This document shows, in pieces, positions 46,155-59,048 of a stretch of DNA of 64,000 nucleotides. The stretch's first letter is position 1. Each line of letters begins with the position of its first letter. The notes beneath the pieces were generated by a model, which was not told the DNA's origin, did no database searches, and was given only the letters and a program-made list of their open reading frames with translations. Location of the stretch: the NCBI GenBank assembly GCA_023105745.1, contig JALGQZ010000006.1, positions 32,751,686 to 32,815,685 of the forward strand, in the 5' to 3' direction. This stretch comes from Austropuccinia psidii (Eukaryota; Basidiomycota; Pucciniomycetes; Pucciniales; Sphaerophragmiaceae). The position numbers and the translations under genes were made by a program.

Positions 46155-48285
46155 TGTAAGGTTTGTCTATGCAACTCTTGATAATAGTATAAAATATCAA
46201 GAGTACTATGACTTTCCTCAGTAGAAAATATAATATAATTAAATATTGTAACCAAAAATTAATATAATTATCTACAACAATTGTATCAAAAAGTATCAAT
46301 TATTATTGAATAGTTTCATAATAATTAAAATAGATTACAATTATTTTATCATTATTATAGTCACTGACAGCTATAATAATAAGAAAAATAAGAGCTCTCA
46401 ATAAGAACTTTTTATGTGGAAGATAATAATGTTTATCAACTTATAAATAATATAAATATCATCTATAAAGTAAATATTGCAAAGTCTGTGAAGAAATGAA
46501 TCTTATAGAGAACTTCTATATCAAAAAAGAATACTAGATAAAAAATATAGAAATTCAGAGAAAACTTACTTATAATATTTAGTTAATACAATAAAGCAAA
46601 AAAACAGCTATAGTATTACATAATGTTTATAAGTACAAAGAACACCAAAATAACTCATATTTTAAATAAATATAATAGTTCTATATGAGAAAAGAAGATT
46701 TTTAGAGTTCTGAGAGGAATTTGTGGATTATAAAAGATATTTAAGACAACAATTTCATAGGATAAAATGTATTATTGGTGATTACAGAAATATAATCTGA
46801 ACTCCAGGATTCAAATCCTTCAATTTATGAAATCTGAAGAATAAAGTACTTATTAATTACTTTTAATAATGAGGCTGTATATTTAATAGAACTTTACCTG
46901 TTGAGATATTTAATTTAATTGAGTGAATGATGATGATGGACAAAAACATTGATTTAAAGGCTCCTTATGCCTTTAGAGAACCTTTAATTATTCATAATGG
47001 TTATAGTTGGAGGGTTCAGGTCACAACTGAAAAACAATGCTTTAAAAGAATGTTCTTAACTCAAGGTAACCTATTTTTCATTCCAATTCATAGTTACCAG
47101 TGTTATTCTTAACTTCAAGTGACTTTAATCCTCTTTTGGGTTTATTATTTAAAGCTCAAATATAAAATAAGTTTTCTGCATTAAAGTTAATCACATGAAA
47201 AAGTTCAAATAAAGTTTCAAGTTGAAATCTTGTAAACTGGATTTTTAATTAATTTCTAAAGAAATCATTCTTTTCTGCAAGAATAATTAAAAAATTTATT
47301 TTCAAAGCTAATTGCCAACTAATCCTGTTTCAAAAAAATATTTAAAATTAAATTTATGAACAGATAACCTTAAATTGTAATTTGTGTGAAATGTTCAAGC
47401 AAATACATTGAGAATTGTATTTTTAATGAATTTTTGAGGTATTTCTCTTTTGACATGTAAAATAAAAATACACCCCAAACCTTAACTTTTGATAGGTTTT
47501 CAACACTTATAAATTAAAGTTTAACCTTATTTAAGCTTTGAAATTTCTGAAGACCTTTATTCCAAGCCTGAATATGTGGATTTACCCTTTGGAAGAACAT
47601 AATTCTCATTGAAATAGGGAATAAACCAGTTCAAAATTGAATATTTAATAAAAGTCTAATCTTACAGTTTGGATATGGTTGAAAATAATTCAATGCAGGT
47701 GGAAAACCTCAATTGATTCCTTTCAGCTCCCAAAAGGTTGGTACCCTGCTCTATTTGGGTTTTCTCCTTTGTCCCACCTTATTGCATGACTTTTTCCCTT
47801 TTATTTATTTCAAGCCATACAATGGCTTTAAGCTAGTTTGAATAAAGCTCAAGAACAATTTAAAGCCTGTATGGAAAATTCTTAGCCAATGAGTGAATAT
47901 AAAACACATTTTAATTTTAACCAAATTTTTGTAAGTTTGAATATACCTTATGCAAGTTTAAATTATAGCTTAAAATTAACAATTTAAACATTTTAATAAA
48001 AATTTTAAATATTTATATTTGTACTATTACATTATTAAACCTTCCAATAGCATAATAAGTAGCTACTTTTGGGTATAACACCCCATGGGTCTACCCTAGG
48101 TTATTTTTGGTGTAGAATACAAAAATGAAATAATAGTTCTAGCTTTGTTTATAAAAAATAAAGCTATACTTATTTTGTTATTTTTTCTTTTAAGGTCACT
48201 TGTTAATCCTGTTTAAGACTAAATAAATTGTGTGAGAAGTTATTTGTGGCCTTATTGGTATTTAATACATATCTCACAGGCTTAC
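46155..48285 (-). repeat. LTR of element B (left, 3')
   Basis: Plus-strand start TGTAAGGTTTGTCTATGC, end ...ATATCTCACAGGCTTAC, then the purine tract seen beside LTR A (CCTACCACCAAAAAA). It aligns in ordered blocks with 52865-54979, including CAAGAGTACTATGACT and the GGTACCC region. Length is about 2.13 kb. The exact right edge is uncertain by a few bases. Confidence 0.78.
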
Positions 48286-48858
48286 TTTCCTACCACCAAA
48301 AAACATATTACTACAATTTTTCATTGAATAGTATATCCCCAATTGATTTTGGGGTATCATCCACTGTCCAACCTCTCTACTTGGACTTTTTTAAGTATCT
48401 AAATAAAACAATTGAAATTTCTTCTTTAGGAACTGGTCTTATGTCATATCTGAATCTTCAGAGAAACCTTTAAGAATGAGGTATTTTACTTCTTGAACGC
48501 TACTCATCTCCATGTTGTAGGTTTATATATCCAACTAAGTATTCTATTTCATTTTTCCCCTAAGTCTCCTTCTTTCAAGAATTTCAGGACCTTTTTCTTT
48601 TCACTCTGGGAAATTGGTGGTACTTCTAAGACTGCTTCATTTATCAAAGGAAATAACTTCTTTCACTTGAATTGTAATGCTTTACCAGACCATAAGGGAA
48701 AGTTGGATGTTTATTTTACAGCTCTCCTATGAGCTCTACCTGTACTGCCTTTGTCCCATGAAAGGATTTAATAATAAAAGGTCCTTAAAAGTAATCTTTG
48801 AATTTCTTTGGACCTCAAATAGTATGAAAGTTCAATGTTGAAACCAAGATAAAGTACC
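48286..48858 (-). pseudogene. 3' end of element B pol, heavily decayed
   Basis: It corresponds to the end of integrase and the chromodomain region in element A, by shared blocks such as GGGTATCATCCACTGTCC (48351-48370 and about 7913-7930). No frame longer than about 80 codons fits the expected strand. Confidence 0.55.
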
Positions 48859-49685
48859 CTACCTTGAATTCTGGGGTCTTATGACTTTTATCCCATTTCT
48901 TTTAGCATACTCAAAGGAATCAGTAATTCTTTGGCTTGTATGATTCCTCACTTTATCAATAAGTAATTTAAACCTTGAGGCAGATGGATAGATATCAACT
49001 GAGTCCTTCTTCAAAGTATCAACTGGAAGTTTGGCTTTCCATCCTTTCTCCAACATTACAGGAGTTTTTACTGTTGAAGCATGAATGGAAGTCTTGTAGG
49101 CAAGTTCTGATGATGGTATAAGTGTACACCAATCAGGGGTAAAGCCATCAGAATCCTCAAAGTCCAGGCCATAAGCACAGAATCTTCAGATAATGACCTT
49201 AAGGGTCTCAATAATTCTTTCTGATTATACATCTGTTTGTGGATGGTAAGCTGTTGGGAATGATAATTTGTACCCAAAAGATTATGTAAATTTTTCCATA
49301 AGGCTGATGAAAATTTCAGGTCTATATCACTAATGATATTTTCAAATAAAACATTACAAGATAGAACTCTATTAAAAATTGCATGAGCTGTATACATAAA
49401 TGTTTCATCTTCATGAAATTGTAATAATTTTTTAGTTTTGTTGTACCTCCCCACAATGACAAGACATGAATTAAAACGTTTCTCACCACCAGGTGGTAAG
49501 TCAGTCACCCAATTCATCTGAGCCACTTCCAATGGGGTACTTTCCTCTTGGATATGAATTATCAAACCAAATCTTTTTCCAGTAAATTTATTGGCCTTTT
49601 AGAATCTGTCACAACTATGACAGTACTCAATGACATCTTTTCTCCAATATGGCCACCAAGCACACATCTTAATTATTTCAATTGT
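48859..49685 (-). pseudogene. integrase remnant of element B
   Basis: Fragments MLEKGWKAKLPVDTLKKD (C-terminal) and AQMNWVTDLPPGG, IISDIDLKFSSALW (core) match element A integrase. The first catalytic Asp of the HMDW motif is Asn here, so the enzyme would be inactive even without the stops and frameshifts. Confidence 0.82.
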
Positions 49686-50620
49686 TCAGTCTTCAGACAT
49701 ATGTCCAGAATAAATGTTGTCATTGCAATCTAGTAATATTGTGTTATTTGACATCCTACTACCTAAGAATGTGACACATGTGTGTTTAGACCTCTGATAC
49801 AAGATACCATCAAATATATTAAATCTTGAATTGTGATATGATGTTTTCCATATATCATCCAAAGAGTTGGTCAAAGATGTATCTTTGCAATATTTGTCAA
49901 GTAAAGGAGTAAGAATATGAAAATTTTTATCTTTCTTGTAGCTTTCTCTAACATCCTCGAAGAATTGTTTTGCCACATCTGTGATGTTAATTCCTTCAAT
50001 TGGGACTTGATATTCCAAATTTTCATGAACATAGGAAGGGCTGTCAGGTTTATTGGGTAATTTCCATCTACTCAATCCATCAGCATACTTTTGAATATTC
50101 CCAGCTTTATGTACTATGGTAACATTGCCTCTATACTCCTGTATAGAAATCTGCCATCTTAGAATGTACCTATTTGGAGTTTTCATATTGGAAAGTGATT
50201 TTCATGTAATTAAGATCAGTAATAACCTCAAAAATCCTATCATCAAGATGATAATGAGATTTTCCAAGAGCCTATACAAGGCAAAGGCACTTCATTGGTC
50301 TTGCTACATATCTAGCCCCAGTGAGTTTCATTTTTCTTAAGATAAAACAAATTCAACCTTAATAAGGTTTGTAATTGGCAATTTGTATTTGATGAAGAGC
50401 TGCACCGAATCCTTAACCAAATGCGGAAATATACAGCTTGAATGGAATATTCCAGTATGGGAGCAATAATGATGGTTCCTTTTTTAAGGCATACTCAATC
50501 TTTTCATTTTCCTGAATACTCTCTTGTCTCATTTAAAAGAAAGTTTGTTGATCAAAAATATTGTACAATGATCTAGCATGGATTGCAAAATATTTACGGT
50601 GTTTCCTGTAATAACTAGCG
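49686..50620 (-). pseudogene. RNase H and integrase zinc-module remnant of element B
   Basis: The frame 50186-49686 shows [29 protein letters not shown] (RNase H end) and a damaged zinc-binding module. The upstream RNase H acidic motifs are scattered over frames. Confidence 0.78.
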
Positions 50621-51500
50621 AAACCTAATGGAGACATAATTTATTTCTTTTTCTGAGGAATTTGATTCAATAAGCCTGCACCCCCTTTGCTTTTATCAAC
50701 ACAAGGGCTTAGTATTGAGACTACATGTCACAGAGCTTTTAGCTCATGAAACCCATAATGAAATTTCTTAAGAGATATTTTCATGTTCACTTGAAAAATG
50801 TGCTTAATTACTAATGAAAGTTTTTCTAAATGCAACTTCAGGGCTTTCCACAAAAAATGATAAAATCAGAAATATAAATCATTAGCTATCCCCCTGATAA
50901 TTCATGTGGGAAGATGGTGTTCATAATTATTTGATAATGAGAGGTTACATTTTTAATTCCAAAAGGCATCCTCAAATATTCATAAATACCACAATGAGAA
51001 ATTATTATCAATAATATCCCAGCATTAGGTGTCAATAGATTCTGATAGAAACCCTTAAGTGCATCAATAGGAGTAATAAATTTTTCTTTAGATAAATAGC
51101 TCAAATTCTCATGGATTCTACTAATGGCGTAGGTATTCAATGGTCTAAAATCCCCAACCATCCTTGATTTATCATTCTGACAAGTAGGACTGCTTGTGTT
51201 GTTACTTTGAACTCCTCATTATGTCCAATGTTTCTCAGAACTCCCAGTTTCATCAGACCATTAATATGAGTTTCCAATTCTTATATATCCTTAAGGCTAG
51301 CTGGCTAAGGCATTCTTCTCAATAGTTGAGGATAAGGCCTTTTCAAATTAAGCATAAATCACACCCCATGCCTTTCAATGGCCCTTAGTCATTCATTATC
51401 AGAAGCGGAGGCTTCCCTATATTGAAATAGGATTTCAATAAGGTCCTCCTTAATCTCTGATGTCAATTAAGGACTAATTTCTGCTTTAATTGATTTATAT
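50621..51500 (-). pseudogene. reverse transcriptase remnant of element B
   Basis: MVGDFRPLNTY, FITPIDALKGFYQN and CGIYEYLRMPFGIKN (51161-50886) match element A. Downstream the catalytic box reads YISDF instead of YIDDI, so a metal-binding Asp is lost. Stops break the frame on both sides. Confidence 0.82.
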
Positions 51501-52864
51501 TTCACAAATCTTTTATTGTTGACATTTCTTGCTAGTATTATGACAGTTATTTCTTCTTTTCTAGGGTAAAAGAAAGCTTTTATATCTTATTTTTCCCTTT
51601 TGTGAAATATCTGTATTTATTATTAACAACATCAATACCATAGATATTGTGATAATAATTCAAATGGTATGAAATGTTGGGAAGTGCAATTATTCATAAC
51701 GACAAATTCAAATTTCAGTATAATACTTCCTGAAGGGTGAGGAAATATCACTTCTTCTTCAAGAACTCCCAAAGTGTTCATATCCTGAATAGCACTGATT
51801 AATTTTATATCTTAAATTGGTATAAATTTCTCTTTCCAATTGGTATAAATTTTGTTAACATAGTATTTACCAACACAAGTTCAGAAAGCACCTGAGTCAG
51901 GGTGTATATTGACTTCTTTTTCATAACCATATTGGTGATACAAAATGATCCAGGTTTCTGAATTTTAGCATCTTGCACAAGTATGAGGTCCATAAATTCC
52001 TCACTATACTGTGAAAAGCTAGTATGCACTTCTTTTAATTCAAATAAAGTATTGATCTTTTCTATGCTAAGTTCATCTGGAAGTTCTTCTTGTTCAGAAA
52101 TCTCAGAATCACTTTCATGTACAGTTACATCATTTATTTCTTTGGTGAATCCTGTCTTTTGAATTCACATCTCATTAATTATTGTTTTATTTGGGTAAGT
52201 ATCAGCTAAAGGAGATTTACTTCCACATTCATGACATTTCAAAGAAGCTCTGTCTTCTTGTTGATTTGGTCTTGAAGTTGGTTTCCCACTGGTCTTGTTG
52301 TCTATTGGGGGTTTATACCAATTTCTACAAGTTTTTGTTCTGGTAGTGATGTATTCCATGGAATTGATATAATCTCCTGTAGAGCAAGGCTCAATACATC
52401 TTCTTCTTTTAGAATGCTCAAGGGCACCACCATAGCTTCTTAATATGATTTTATGTACCATTTTACCAGATATATCAGGATGAAGGACAGTTGCTATGTC
52501 CTTATGCTTAAGAAATCAGGACATGGCCTTCTCTATTTCAATATTAAAAATAGCTTTTCAAAAGAATTTTCCATTTCAACTCTCCAAGAGTCATTAGCCC
52601 ATTAGGAAATGATTTCTTCTTTCCACTCACGCCATGAGTGTTTTCCATGGTCTTGTCTAATTTCAAAATACCATTTCTTTTCTGATTTGGTAAATAATGG
52701 GTGTAATCTGGCAATTATGTATTCATCTGGTAGTTCCAAGTCTTCTTTAAGCATATCAATTGTTTTAATAAATCCCATATGATTATATTTTCCTGCAATA
52801 GTTCATTCCTCTAATCTTGGAATGTCATTGAAATTAAAGTAAGTCTCCACTTCTGCATTCCTTT
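51501..52864 (-). pseudogene. protease, nucleocapsid and partial gag of element B
   Basis: The frame 52461-52165 contains SKRRRCIEPCSTGDYINS and a knuckle CHECGSKSPLAD, in which the expected His is replaced. The protease region lies at about 51600-52029. Gag core similarity continues to about 52850 and then stops at the LTR, so the gag N-terminus is missing. Confidence 0.7.
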
Positions 52865-54979
52865 TGTAAGTTTTTTTCCATAAAACTCTTGCTAATAGTA
52901 GCAAATATCAAGAGTACTATGACTGTCCTCAGTAGAAAATATAATGTAATGAAATATATATTAAGAAATAAATTTTAATTATTATTATATAATTTAAGAA
53001 TAATAAGAAATTCTTAATAATTAGAATAAAATATATTTATTTTATTATTGTTATAGTCACTGACAATTATAACAATAAGAAGTGTAAAGATCTTAGTGGG
53101 ACCATTACACATTGAAAATAATGAAATTTATCCACTTATAGATAATATAAATATTATTTATAAAAGGAATTATCAAAAACTGTGCAGAGATAATTATTAT
53201 ATAAAATTCTATATAAAAAAATTAATAATATATAAAAAATAAAGAGCTTTAGAGAAAAATTGCTTATAATATTTATTTAATACAAAAAGTCAAACCACAA
53301 CAATTATTATATTTAATAATGTTTATAGTTCGAAAAACATAAAAAATCAATATTTTAAAAGATAACAACAGCTTTTTTATGATGAAATAACATTCAAGAG
53401 TTTTTAAAAGGAGTTTGTGTATTTTAAACAGATATTTAAGACAATAATTTCTAATAACTTTATATAATAAATATAATTACAACAATAATATGATTTTGAT
53501 GCTTTCAATTCTTTAGCTTAAAGATTAATCAAGAATAAAATACTTAGGAAATTACTTTAATAATAATATTCTATGATTAAGACAGTATTAGTTGTTTAAA
53601 ATTTCTAATTCATTGGGTTGAAAAAAATGTGATGGAGAAAAACAGTGATGTGTAGGCTCTTTTTATGCCTTCAGAGCAGCTCTCATGATTCATAATGGAT
53701 ATGGAGGGCGTGCTAAGGTCAAAACTGAAAAGTCATTTCTGCAGTTAAGGTTCTTAACTTAAGGTAGCTTCTTTTTTAATTCCAATTTGAAGCTACCAGT
53801 GTTTTTCTTAGCTCCAAGTAGCTTTTATCCTCTTTTGGATTAATTAATTCAAGTTTTAATATAAAATAAGTTCATTTATATTAAATTTCATCACATGAGC
53901 AACTCAAAGATAAAGGTTTGAGAAAAAATATCTTGAAATGAATTTTTATTTAGTTTTTAAAGAAATCTTAATTTTATTTAAGAATAAATAAAATGCATAA
54001 ATCAAAGGCCAATTACCAATTAAGCCTGTTTAAAAAATATATATAAAGTTGAATTTATACACAGGGAACTCCAATTTGTAAGCTGCATGAAAAATTCAAG
54101 TAAATCTATTGAGAATTGGATTTTTAAAGAATTTTTAAAGTTATTGCTATTTTTCCATATAAAATAGCAATTCACACCAAACCTTAGCTTTTGATAAGGT
54201 TTTGATACTTGTAAGTTTCAAGTTTTAAGCTTCTTTAACCTTTTACAGCTCTTAAAACCTTGATTTCAAGTTTCAATTTTGGGATTTACCCTTTGGCAGC
54301 TTGAAATTCCTGTCTAAATTGGGATATAATGAGCTTAAACTCTAAGTTTGGATTAAAGTCTAATCTTCAAGTTGAAATAAATTTAAAATCCTCCAATACA
54401 GGTGGAAAACCTTAATTTGATACTTGCAGATCCAAAAAGTTGGGTACCCCAGCTCTGTTTGGTCTTTTTCCTTTGTCCCAACTTTCTGCACGTATTTTTC
54501 CCTTCTATATATTTATAGCCATATTATGGCCTTGAACCCTTTCAAATTGATCTCACCCAGGATTTACATTCTGTAAGGCAAATACTTAGCCAATACAGTA
54601 AAGATACACAACACCTTACATCTAACTGAATTTTTGGTAAGTTTTCAAAAACCTGATGCAACTATAAATTTAAGCTTATTTGAGCTTAAATCTAACAATT
54701 TTTAAAAAATCTTAAAAAGATTGCAACTCTAATGTGAGATTCTTAAATATTCTAATAACATAATAAATAACCATTTTTGGCTATGGACCCCTTTTTTTTG
54801 GTGTAGAATCCAAAAATGACATAATAATTATAGCTTTGTTTATCAAAAATGAAGTTACACCTATTTATTGTTATTTTTTATTTGAAATTAAATTGATAAT
54901 TATGTTTAAGACTAAATCAACTTTTCATAAAGTTATTTGTGGGCTTATGGGTATGTCATACATATCTCACAGGCTGACA
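52865..54979 (-). repeat. LTR of element B (right) or LTR inserted in its gag
   Basis: Begins TGTAAGTTTTTTTCC, ends ATATCTCACAGGCTGACA, about 2115 bp. It is similar along its length to 46155-48285. It abuts the middle of gag, not a leader, so either gag was partly deleted or this is a separate solo insertion. Flanks CCTTT and TCTTG do not form a clean duplication. Confidence 0.7.
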
Positions 54980-55499
54980 TCTTGAAATTATATGATGTAA
55001 GTAATTATTCAAGTGAAATGAATTTTCCCAAGAATTGGAGGAGAATTTCTTGGTAATAAGTTCTTCAATTGTATATTGTTAATGCTTGATTGAATATCTT
55101 CTTTAAATTAAAGTCTTTCTTTATCACTTTTTTCCATTTTTTCTTAGAAAAGAGCTGCATTATGACCAGTCGAGTTTTTGAAGTTCTGAGCTTGTAATCT
55201 TAATTCTATTAATTGTTTAGTAATAAAAGAAATAGAATTTTCATCTGGAAGATTAATAAATGTAGGTTTGTACTCAAGTCTTTAACAAATATTCATCAAT
55301 AAAAATATATTATACTTATTTACATTTTCTAGACCATAATGGTCTTTTGTGACTGTTTCACTTGCAAAATTCTTCTACCCAAATTTTGTTGGATATATTC
55401 AAAATAGTTGAAATTTGTTGACCTTTATTTATTACAAGTTTCCAGGTGATATAAAAGCTTAAGAAAGTCTATTTTGTCAACAAGGATTGTTTAATTCAT
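54980..55499. other. unassigned spacer
   Basis: AT-rich DNA between LTR B and a gag fragment. Possibly decayed gag, but no motif was recognised. Confidence 0.4.
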
Positions 55500-56130
55500 T
55501 CATCCTCCTTGTTGTTGAATTCCATCAAAGTTTTTGCAATATGGAACACATTTTCCATGGCTGTTTTTTATTTGTTTGGAATTCTGTAATTCTGCGGGCA
55601 AGGCTTGTTTGGCTTGTACTTTGCCTTTTGATTGCTCTTCTGGTTGTCCTTTTGGGGCTTAACTGACTGTATTTGGCTCTTGTGCAGGGGGATTCTTGCT
55701 TTTGGAGGCTTGGGGTGCTTCCAAAGGGCTGTTATCTTTCTTTTGGGCCAACTACTCCTTCTGATCTTCTGATAAAGTGATTTTGTTTTTCAACCAAGCT
55801 TTCATCTGTTGGAATTTCCCTTTGTCAGAAACTGGAGTCAAACCTTCCAGAAGGTCCTCTGTCTTTTCTGGGACTAAGAGCTTCTTCACTTGAAGATATG
55901 AGTTCATTGTCCCTATCAAGAGCCTTGGGAAAGGTTCCCACTCCTGCTGCTTTTCCACCATAAACCAGTGCTTTTACTGAGACTGGTATATCTCTATTGC
56001 TTCTTGTTGGAAATTTATCAGATCTAACAACAAGAATTGCGTTGGTGTCAGCTTATGGACTCTCAAGAAGAGCGTCAAAGGTGCTGGATAAACTTTGAGA
56101 ATGGAAGTTCTGGAATCCTCCATTTGTGCT
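55500..56130 (-). pseudogene. gag N-terminal fragment
   Basis: The frame 55961-55752 (NSYLQVKKLLVPEKTEDLLEG) and a downstream frame with ENVFHIAKTLMEFNNKED match gag N-terminal sequence of element A (13090-13461) on the same strand. An in-frame TAG (about 55750) and a shift separate the two parts. It lies on the far side of LTR B from the rest of gag. Confidence 0.65.
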
Positions 56131-56184
56131 TCTCCTGTGGGTTAAAAATCTTGTCTTTTGGATTTATGACTTGAATGATCTTGG

Positions 56185-59048
56185 TCAAATTAGTAAACTA
56201 AAACTTTTTTGGAACTTGCGTACCATGTCACAACTTCAGTAAGTCATAAGATAAATGCAAATAAGCTGCTATTTTGATTTTCCGAGGAGGTAAAGAGCAA
56301 CTTAGACTCCTGTAACCATGTCAATTCTTAATGAATTTACATTGCTAAGCCCCAAAAGAGTAATGAGAGCCCTTTTTAGACTAGTATCCATTGATTTACC
56401 TCATAGGAACAAGCCATATACTGCTATTTGCAATTCTACGTAGAAATGAGGTAAAAACTTCAAAAATTCATTAAAAATACAATTATTAAAGAATCTTTCT
56501 GAATCTTTCAGAACCAATTACAAACTGTATACCTCATAAAAAAACCAAAAAATTATACTTTTATAAGTAAAATTCAATGTTTTACTTACAGTCCATTTTT
56601 GATGATTCCACATGTAACACAGAATTTTTAAAAATATACACAAAATACATTCTGTGATGAAAATTCCAATAGAATTGATAACTTTGAGAAATCAATGATT
56701 ATTTTGGAATAAAAGAATATTTACAGTTTTTACTCCTTTTATTTTTAAGCATAGTGGGATGGTAGTCATGTAAAAGCCTCAATTAAGTAATCTTACGTGA
56801 CAACAGATGATGAAATCAATAATCCAAAAAGGTTTATTGTTTTCTAACTCAATTTTTTTTCAGTTTACTGCATGGCACCCCTTGGCAAGCTGTCTTAGAC
56901 TTAAAAGAGGCCTCCTCTTGCTGTTTTTTCCAAATCATCACATTATTCAATTATACCTTTATTACCAACACGTAAGTATTAGTTAAAACTTTTCTTAAGT
57001 ATTTTATTCTTTCAGAATAAATCAGAGAGACGTGAGATCATAGTAATAAGCTATATACCGCTGTAATACTGCTTTATATCCATTTTTGATCCTTTAAATC
57101 CAGAATAATCCATCAAATTTCTCTACTTTTATCTTTGATAAGTTCTTTGGAGTATTAGTGAGTGATTCATCTTAATTTTTAAACCTTTTTCTCTAGTAAT
57201 TGTTTTCTTCAAGAATTATATTTAAAATTATTCTTACATAAGATAGTTATATATTAAAATTATTTCATTATTTTAATAAAGTTTTATTATTAAATAGTTC
57301 TGGTGATTGATTCAAGTAGACAATTACTGCTTACTGTTATAATCACTAGTAGTGTAAAACAAGTAAAAGAAATAATTAATTAATTAATTATTTAATTGTG
57401 GTTATAATGATTTTTATTATTATATTTTTGTCAAAACCATGGAAATCCACCCTCTTGGACCTCAATATGGCATATCCATGCCATACCCAATATATGGAAA
57501 TTTGGCCATATCCATAATCATTGGCCAAATTTGCCATTGTCATGTTTTATGGCATTAATGGTCATTTTATCATCTGGGGCAAATCAGGCTCCTTCACCAT
57601 CATCAAGCTGTTCTAGGCTGTCTCTTTGACGTTGGGCATCTTAGGTATTTTCCATACAAAAGGGAAAATACAGCCCAAAAGCCTGTATTTGGCTTTTTAA
57701 GCTTTAAATACAGTTTGCCCACTTTGACACATTTTGCACACTTTTGCCCATTTTTCCGTATTAAGCCATTTAGGTCATATTTCTCATGTATTATGTGAAT
57801 TATGGCCAAAAGGCCATATCAGGCCTTTTGGGGCTTAACTGCCATATTTGTGCATTTTGTGCACTTTTGCGCACTTTGATGCAAATACAGTTTTTAAGCT
57901 GTATTAGCCATATTTAGCCAAAAACCCAAAAATGGCCAAATCACTCAAAAGTCACTTCCTCATTTCTGAAGCCTTCCAAACCCAAATTTCATTCATATCC
58001 TCCTTACATCACCTCAAAAGACCTTTGGACCATTTCAACCTTCAATAACCAAAAGTGCCATATATAGTGTTATACACCATTATGCATCTTTTTTCAGCAG
58101 CAATCCAATGGAGGCAATTTCAAATGTTTATGTCAACTTTTCAACAGTTCATCAAGGCACACCTTCCAGGGGATTCATCAAGGCTTAAGGGCAAGTGTCA
58201 TAATCTCAAAGACCAATGACACCATCAAGCAATCAATGGTTATTCTCACTCACAGTATTCCTCCAAGGGAATACTGGCTGTTCATTCTCAAGGGATATTC
58301 AAGAGGCAGTTCCAAAACAATGTGTCAAGGGTCAATGCTCCACCAATCCACCTTGGCAACCCCATTCATTCATTACAGTCTTAATTAATCAAGACCTGTA
58401 TTTTAATTCATACATTATGGGAAAATCATTCAACACAGTTCATTTCCCAATCTGGCAAGGTATACACTCCATCAGACAATCAATACAGCTTCCGGTATTC
58501 AATACAGGACCACTTCTAGCCTGAAGGAGTCAATCTCTCAACTTTTCACATATACCAGCCTCCTTTGACCCTGGGGGGTTTTTCCCCCAGTTAATTAATA
58601 TATTTTGATTTCATTTTATCTTTATTTATCTTACCATTTTGGTTAAGTGAATACTGATATTATCAATTCAGTAATTTAGCACCTTTTCTCTTTTCTTTCT
58701 TTTCCTGTCAATGGATATTTGGTTGTAATATCCTTACTAATTCCATTGTCAGTTTTGGCAGGTTGAAAAAGTGGTTAAGGACTTAATTGGTTGGCTCTTT
58801 GGCCAATTGGCTTCTCATTTGTCTTATTGCATCTCATCTTTGTACTTTCATCCTTCTTAGAGAAATTTATTCTTTTTCTTTTATTTTCTTTATTCTTTTG
58901 GAGTCTTCCAAGTGAGTTCCCTGATTGCTGAGTGCCAGGCCACTCTTGTTTTTCTATCCAAGAGCCCCTTTGACAATTTCATAAGAACAGTCATAGTAAT
59001 TTTGATTAATAGTAATATTATCAACAAGTTTCATAGAAACATCTTACA
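56185..59048 (+). repeat. LTR, family C (copy C2, 5' truncated), containing solo LTR D3
   Basis: Shares blocks with C1: AAATAAGCTGCTATTTTGA, GAGGTAAAGAGC, AAGAGGCCTCCTCTTGCTGTTTTTT. It ends TTTCATAGAAACATCTTACA. The start of the LTR is missing. Confidence 0.65.
57429..58975 (+). repeat. long solo LTR D3
   Basis: 1547 bp from TGTCAAAACC to ...CCCCTTTGACA, flanked by ATTTT and ATTTC. C1 at about 40578 shows the empty site ATTATATTTCATAAT. The 3' half matches D1 and D2 (ACATATACCAGCC, CCCCCAGTTAATTAAT, GAGTGCCAGGCC). The first 700 bp have no counterpart in D1 or D2 and are rich in GGCCAT/ATGGCC words. Confidence 0.72.
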
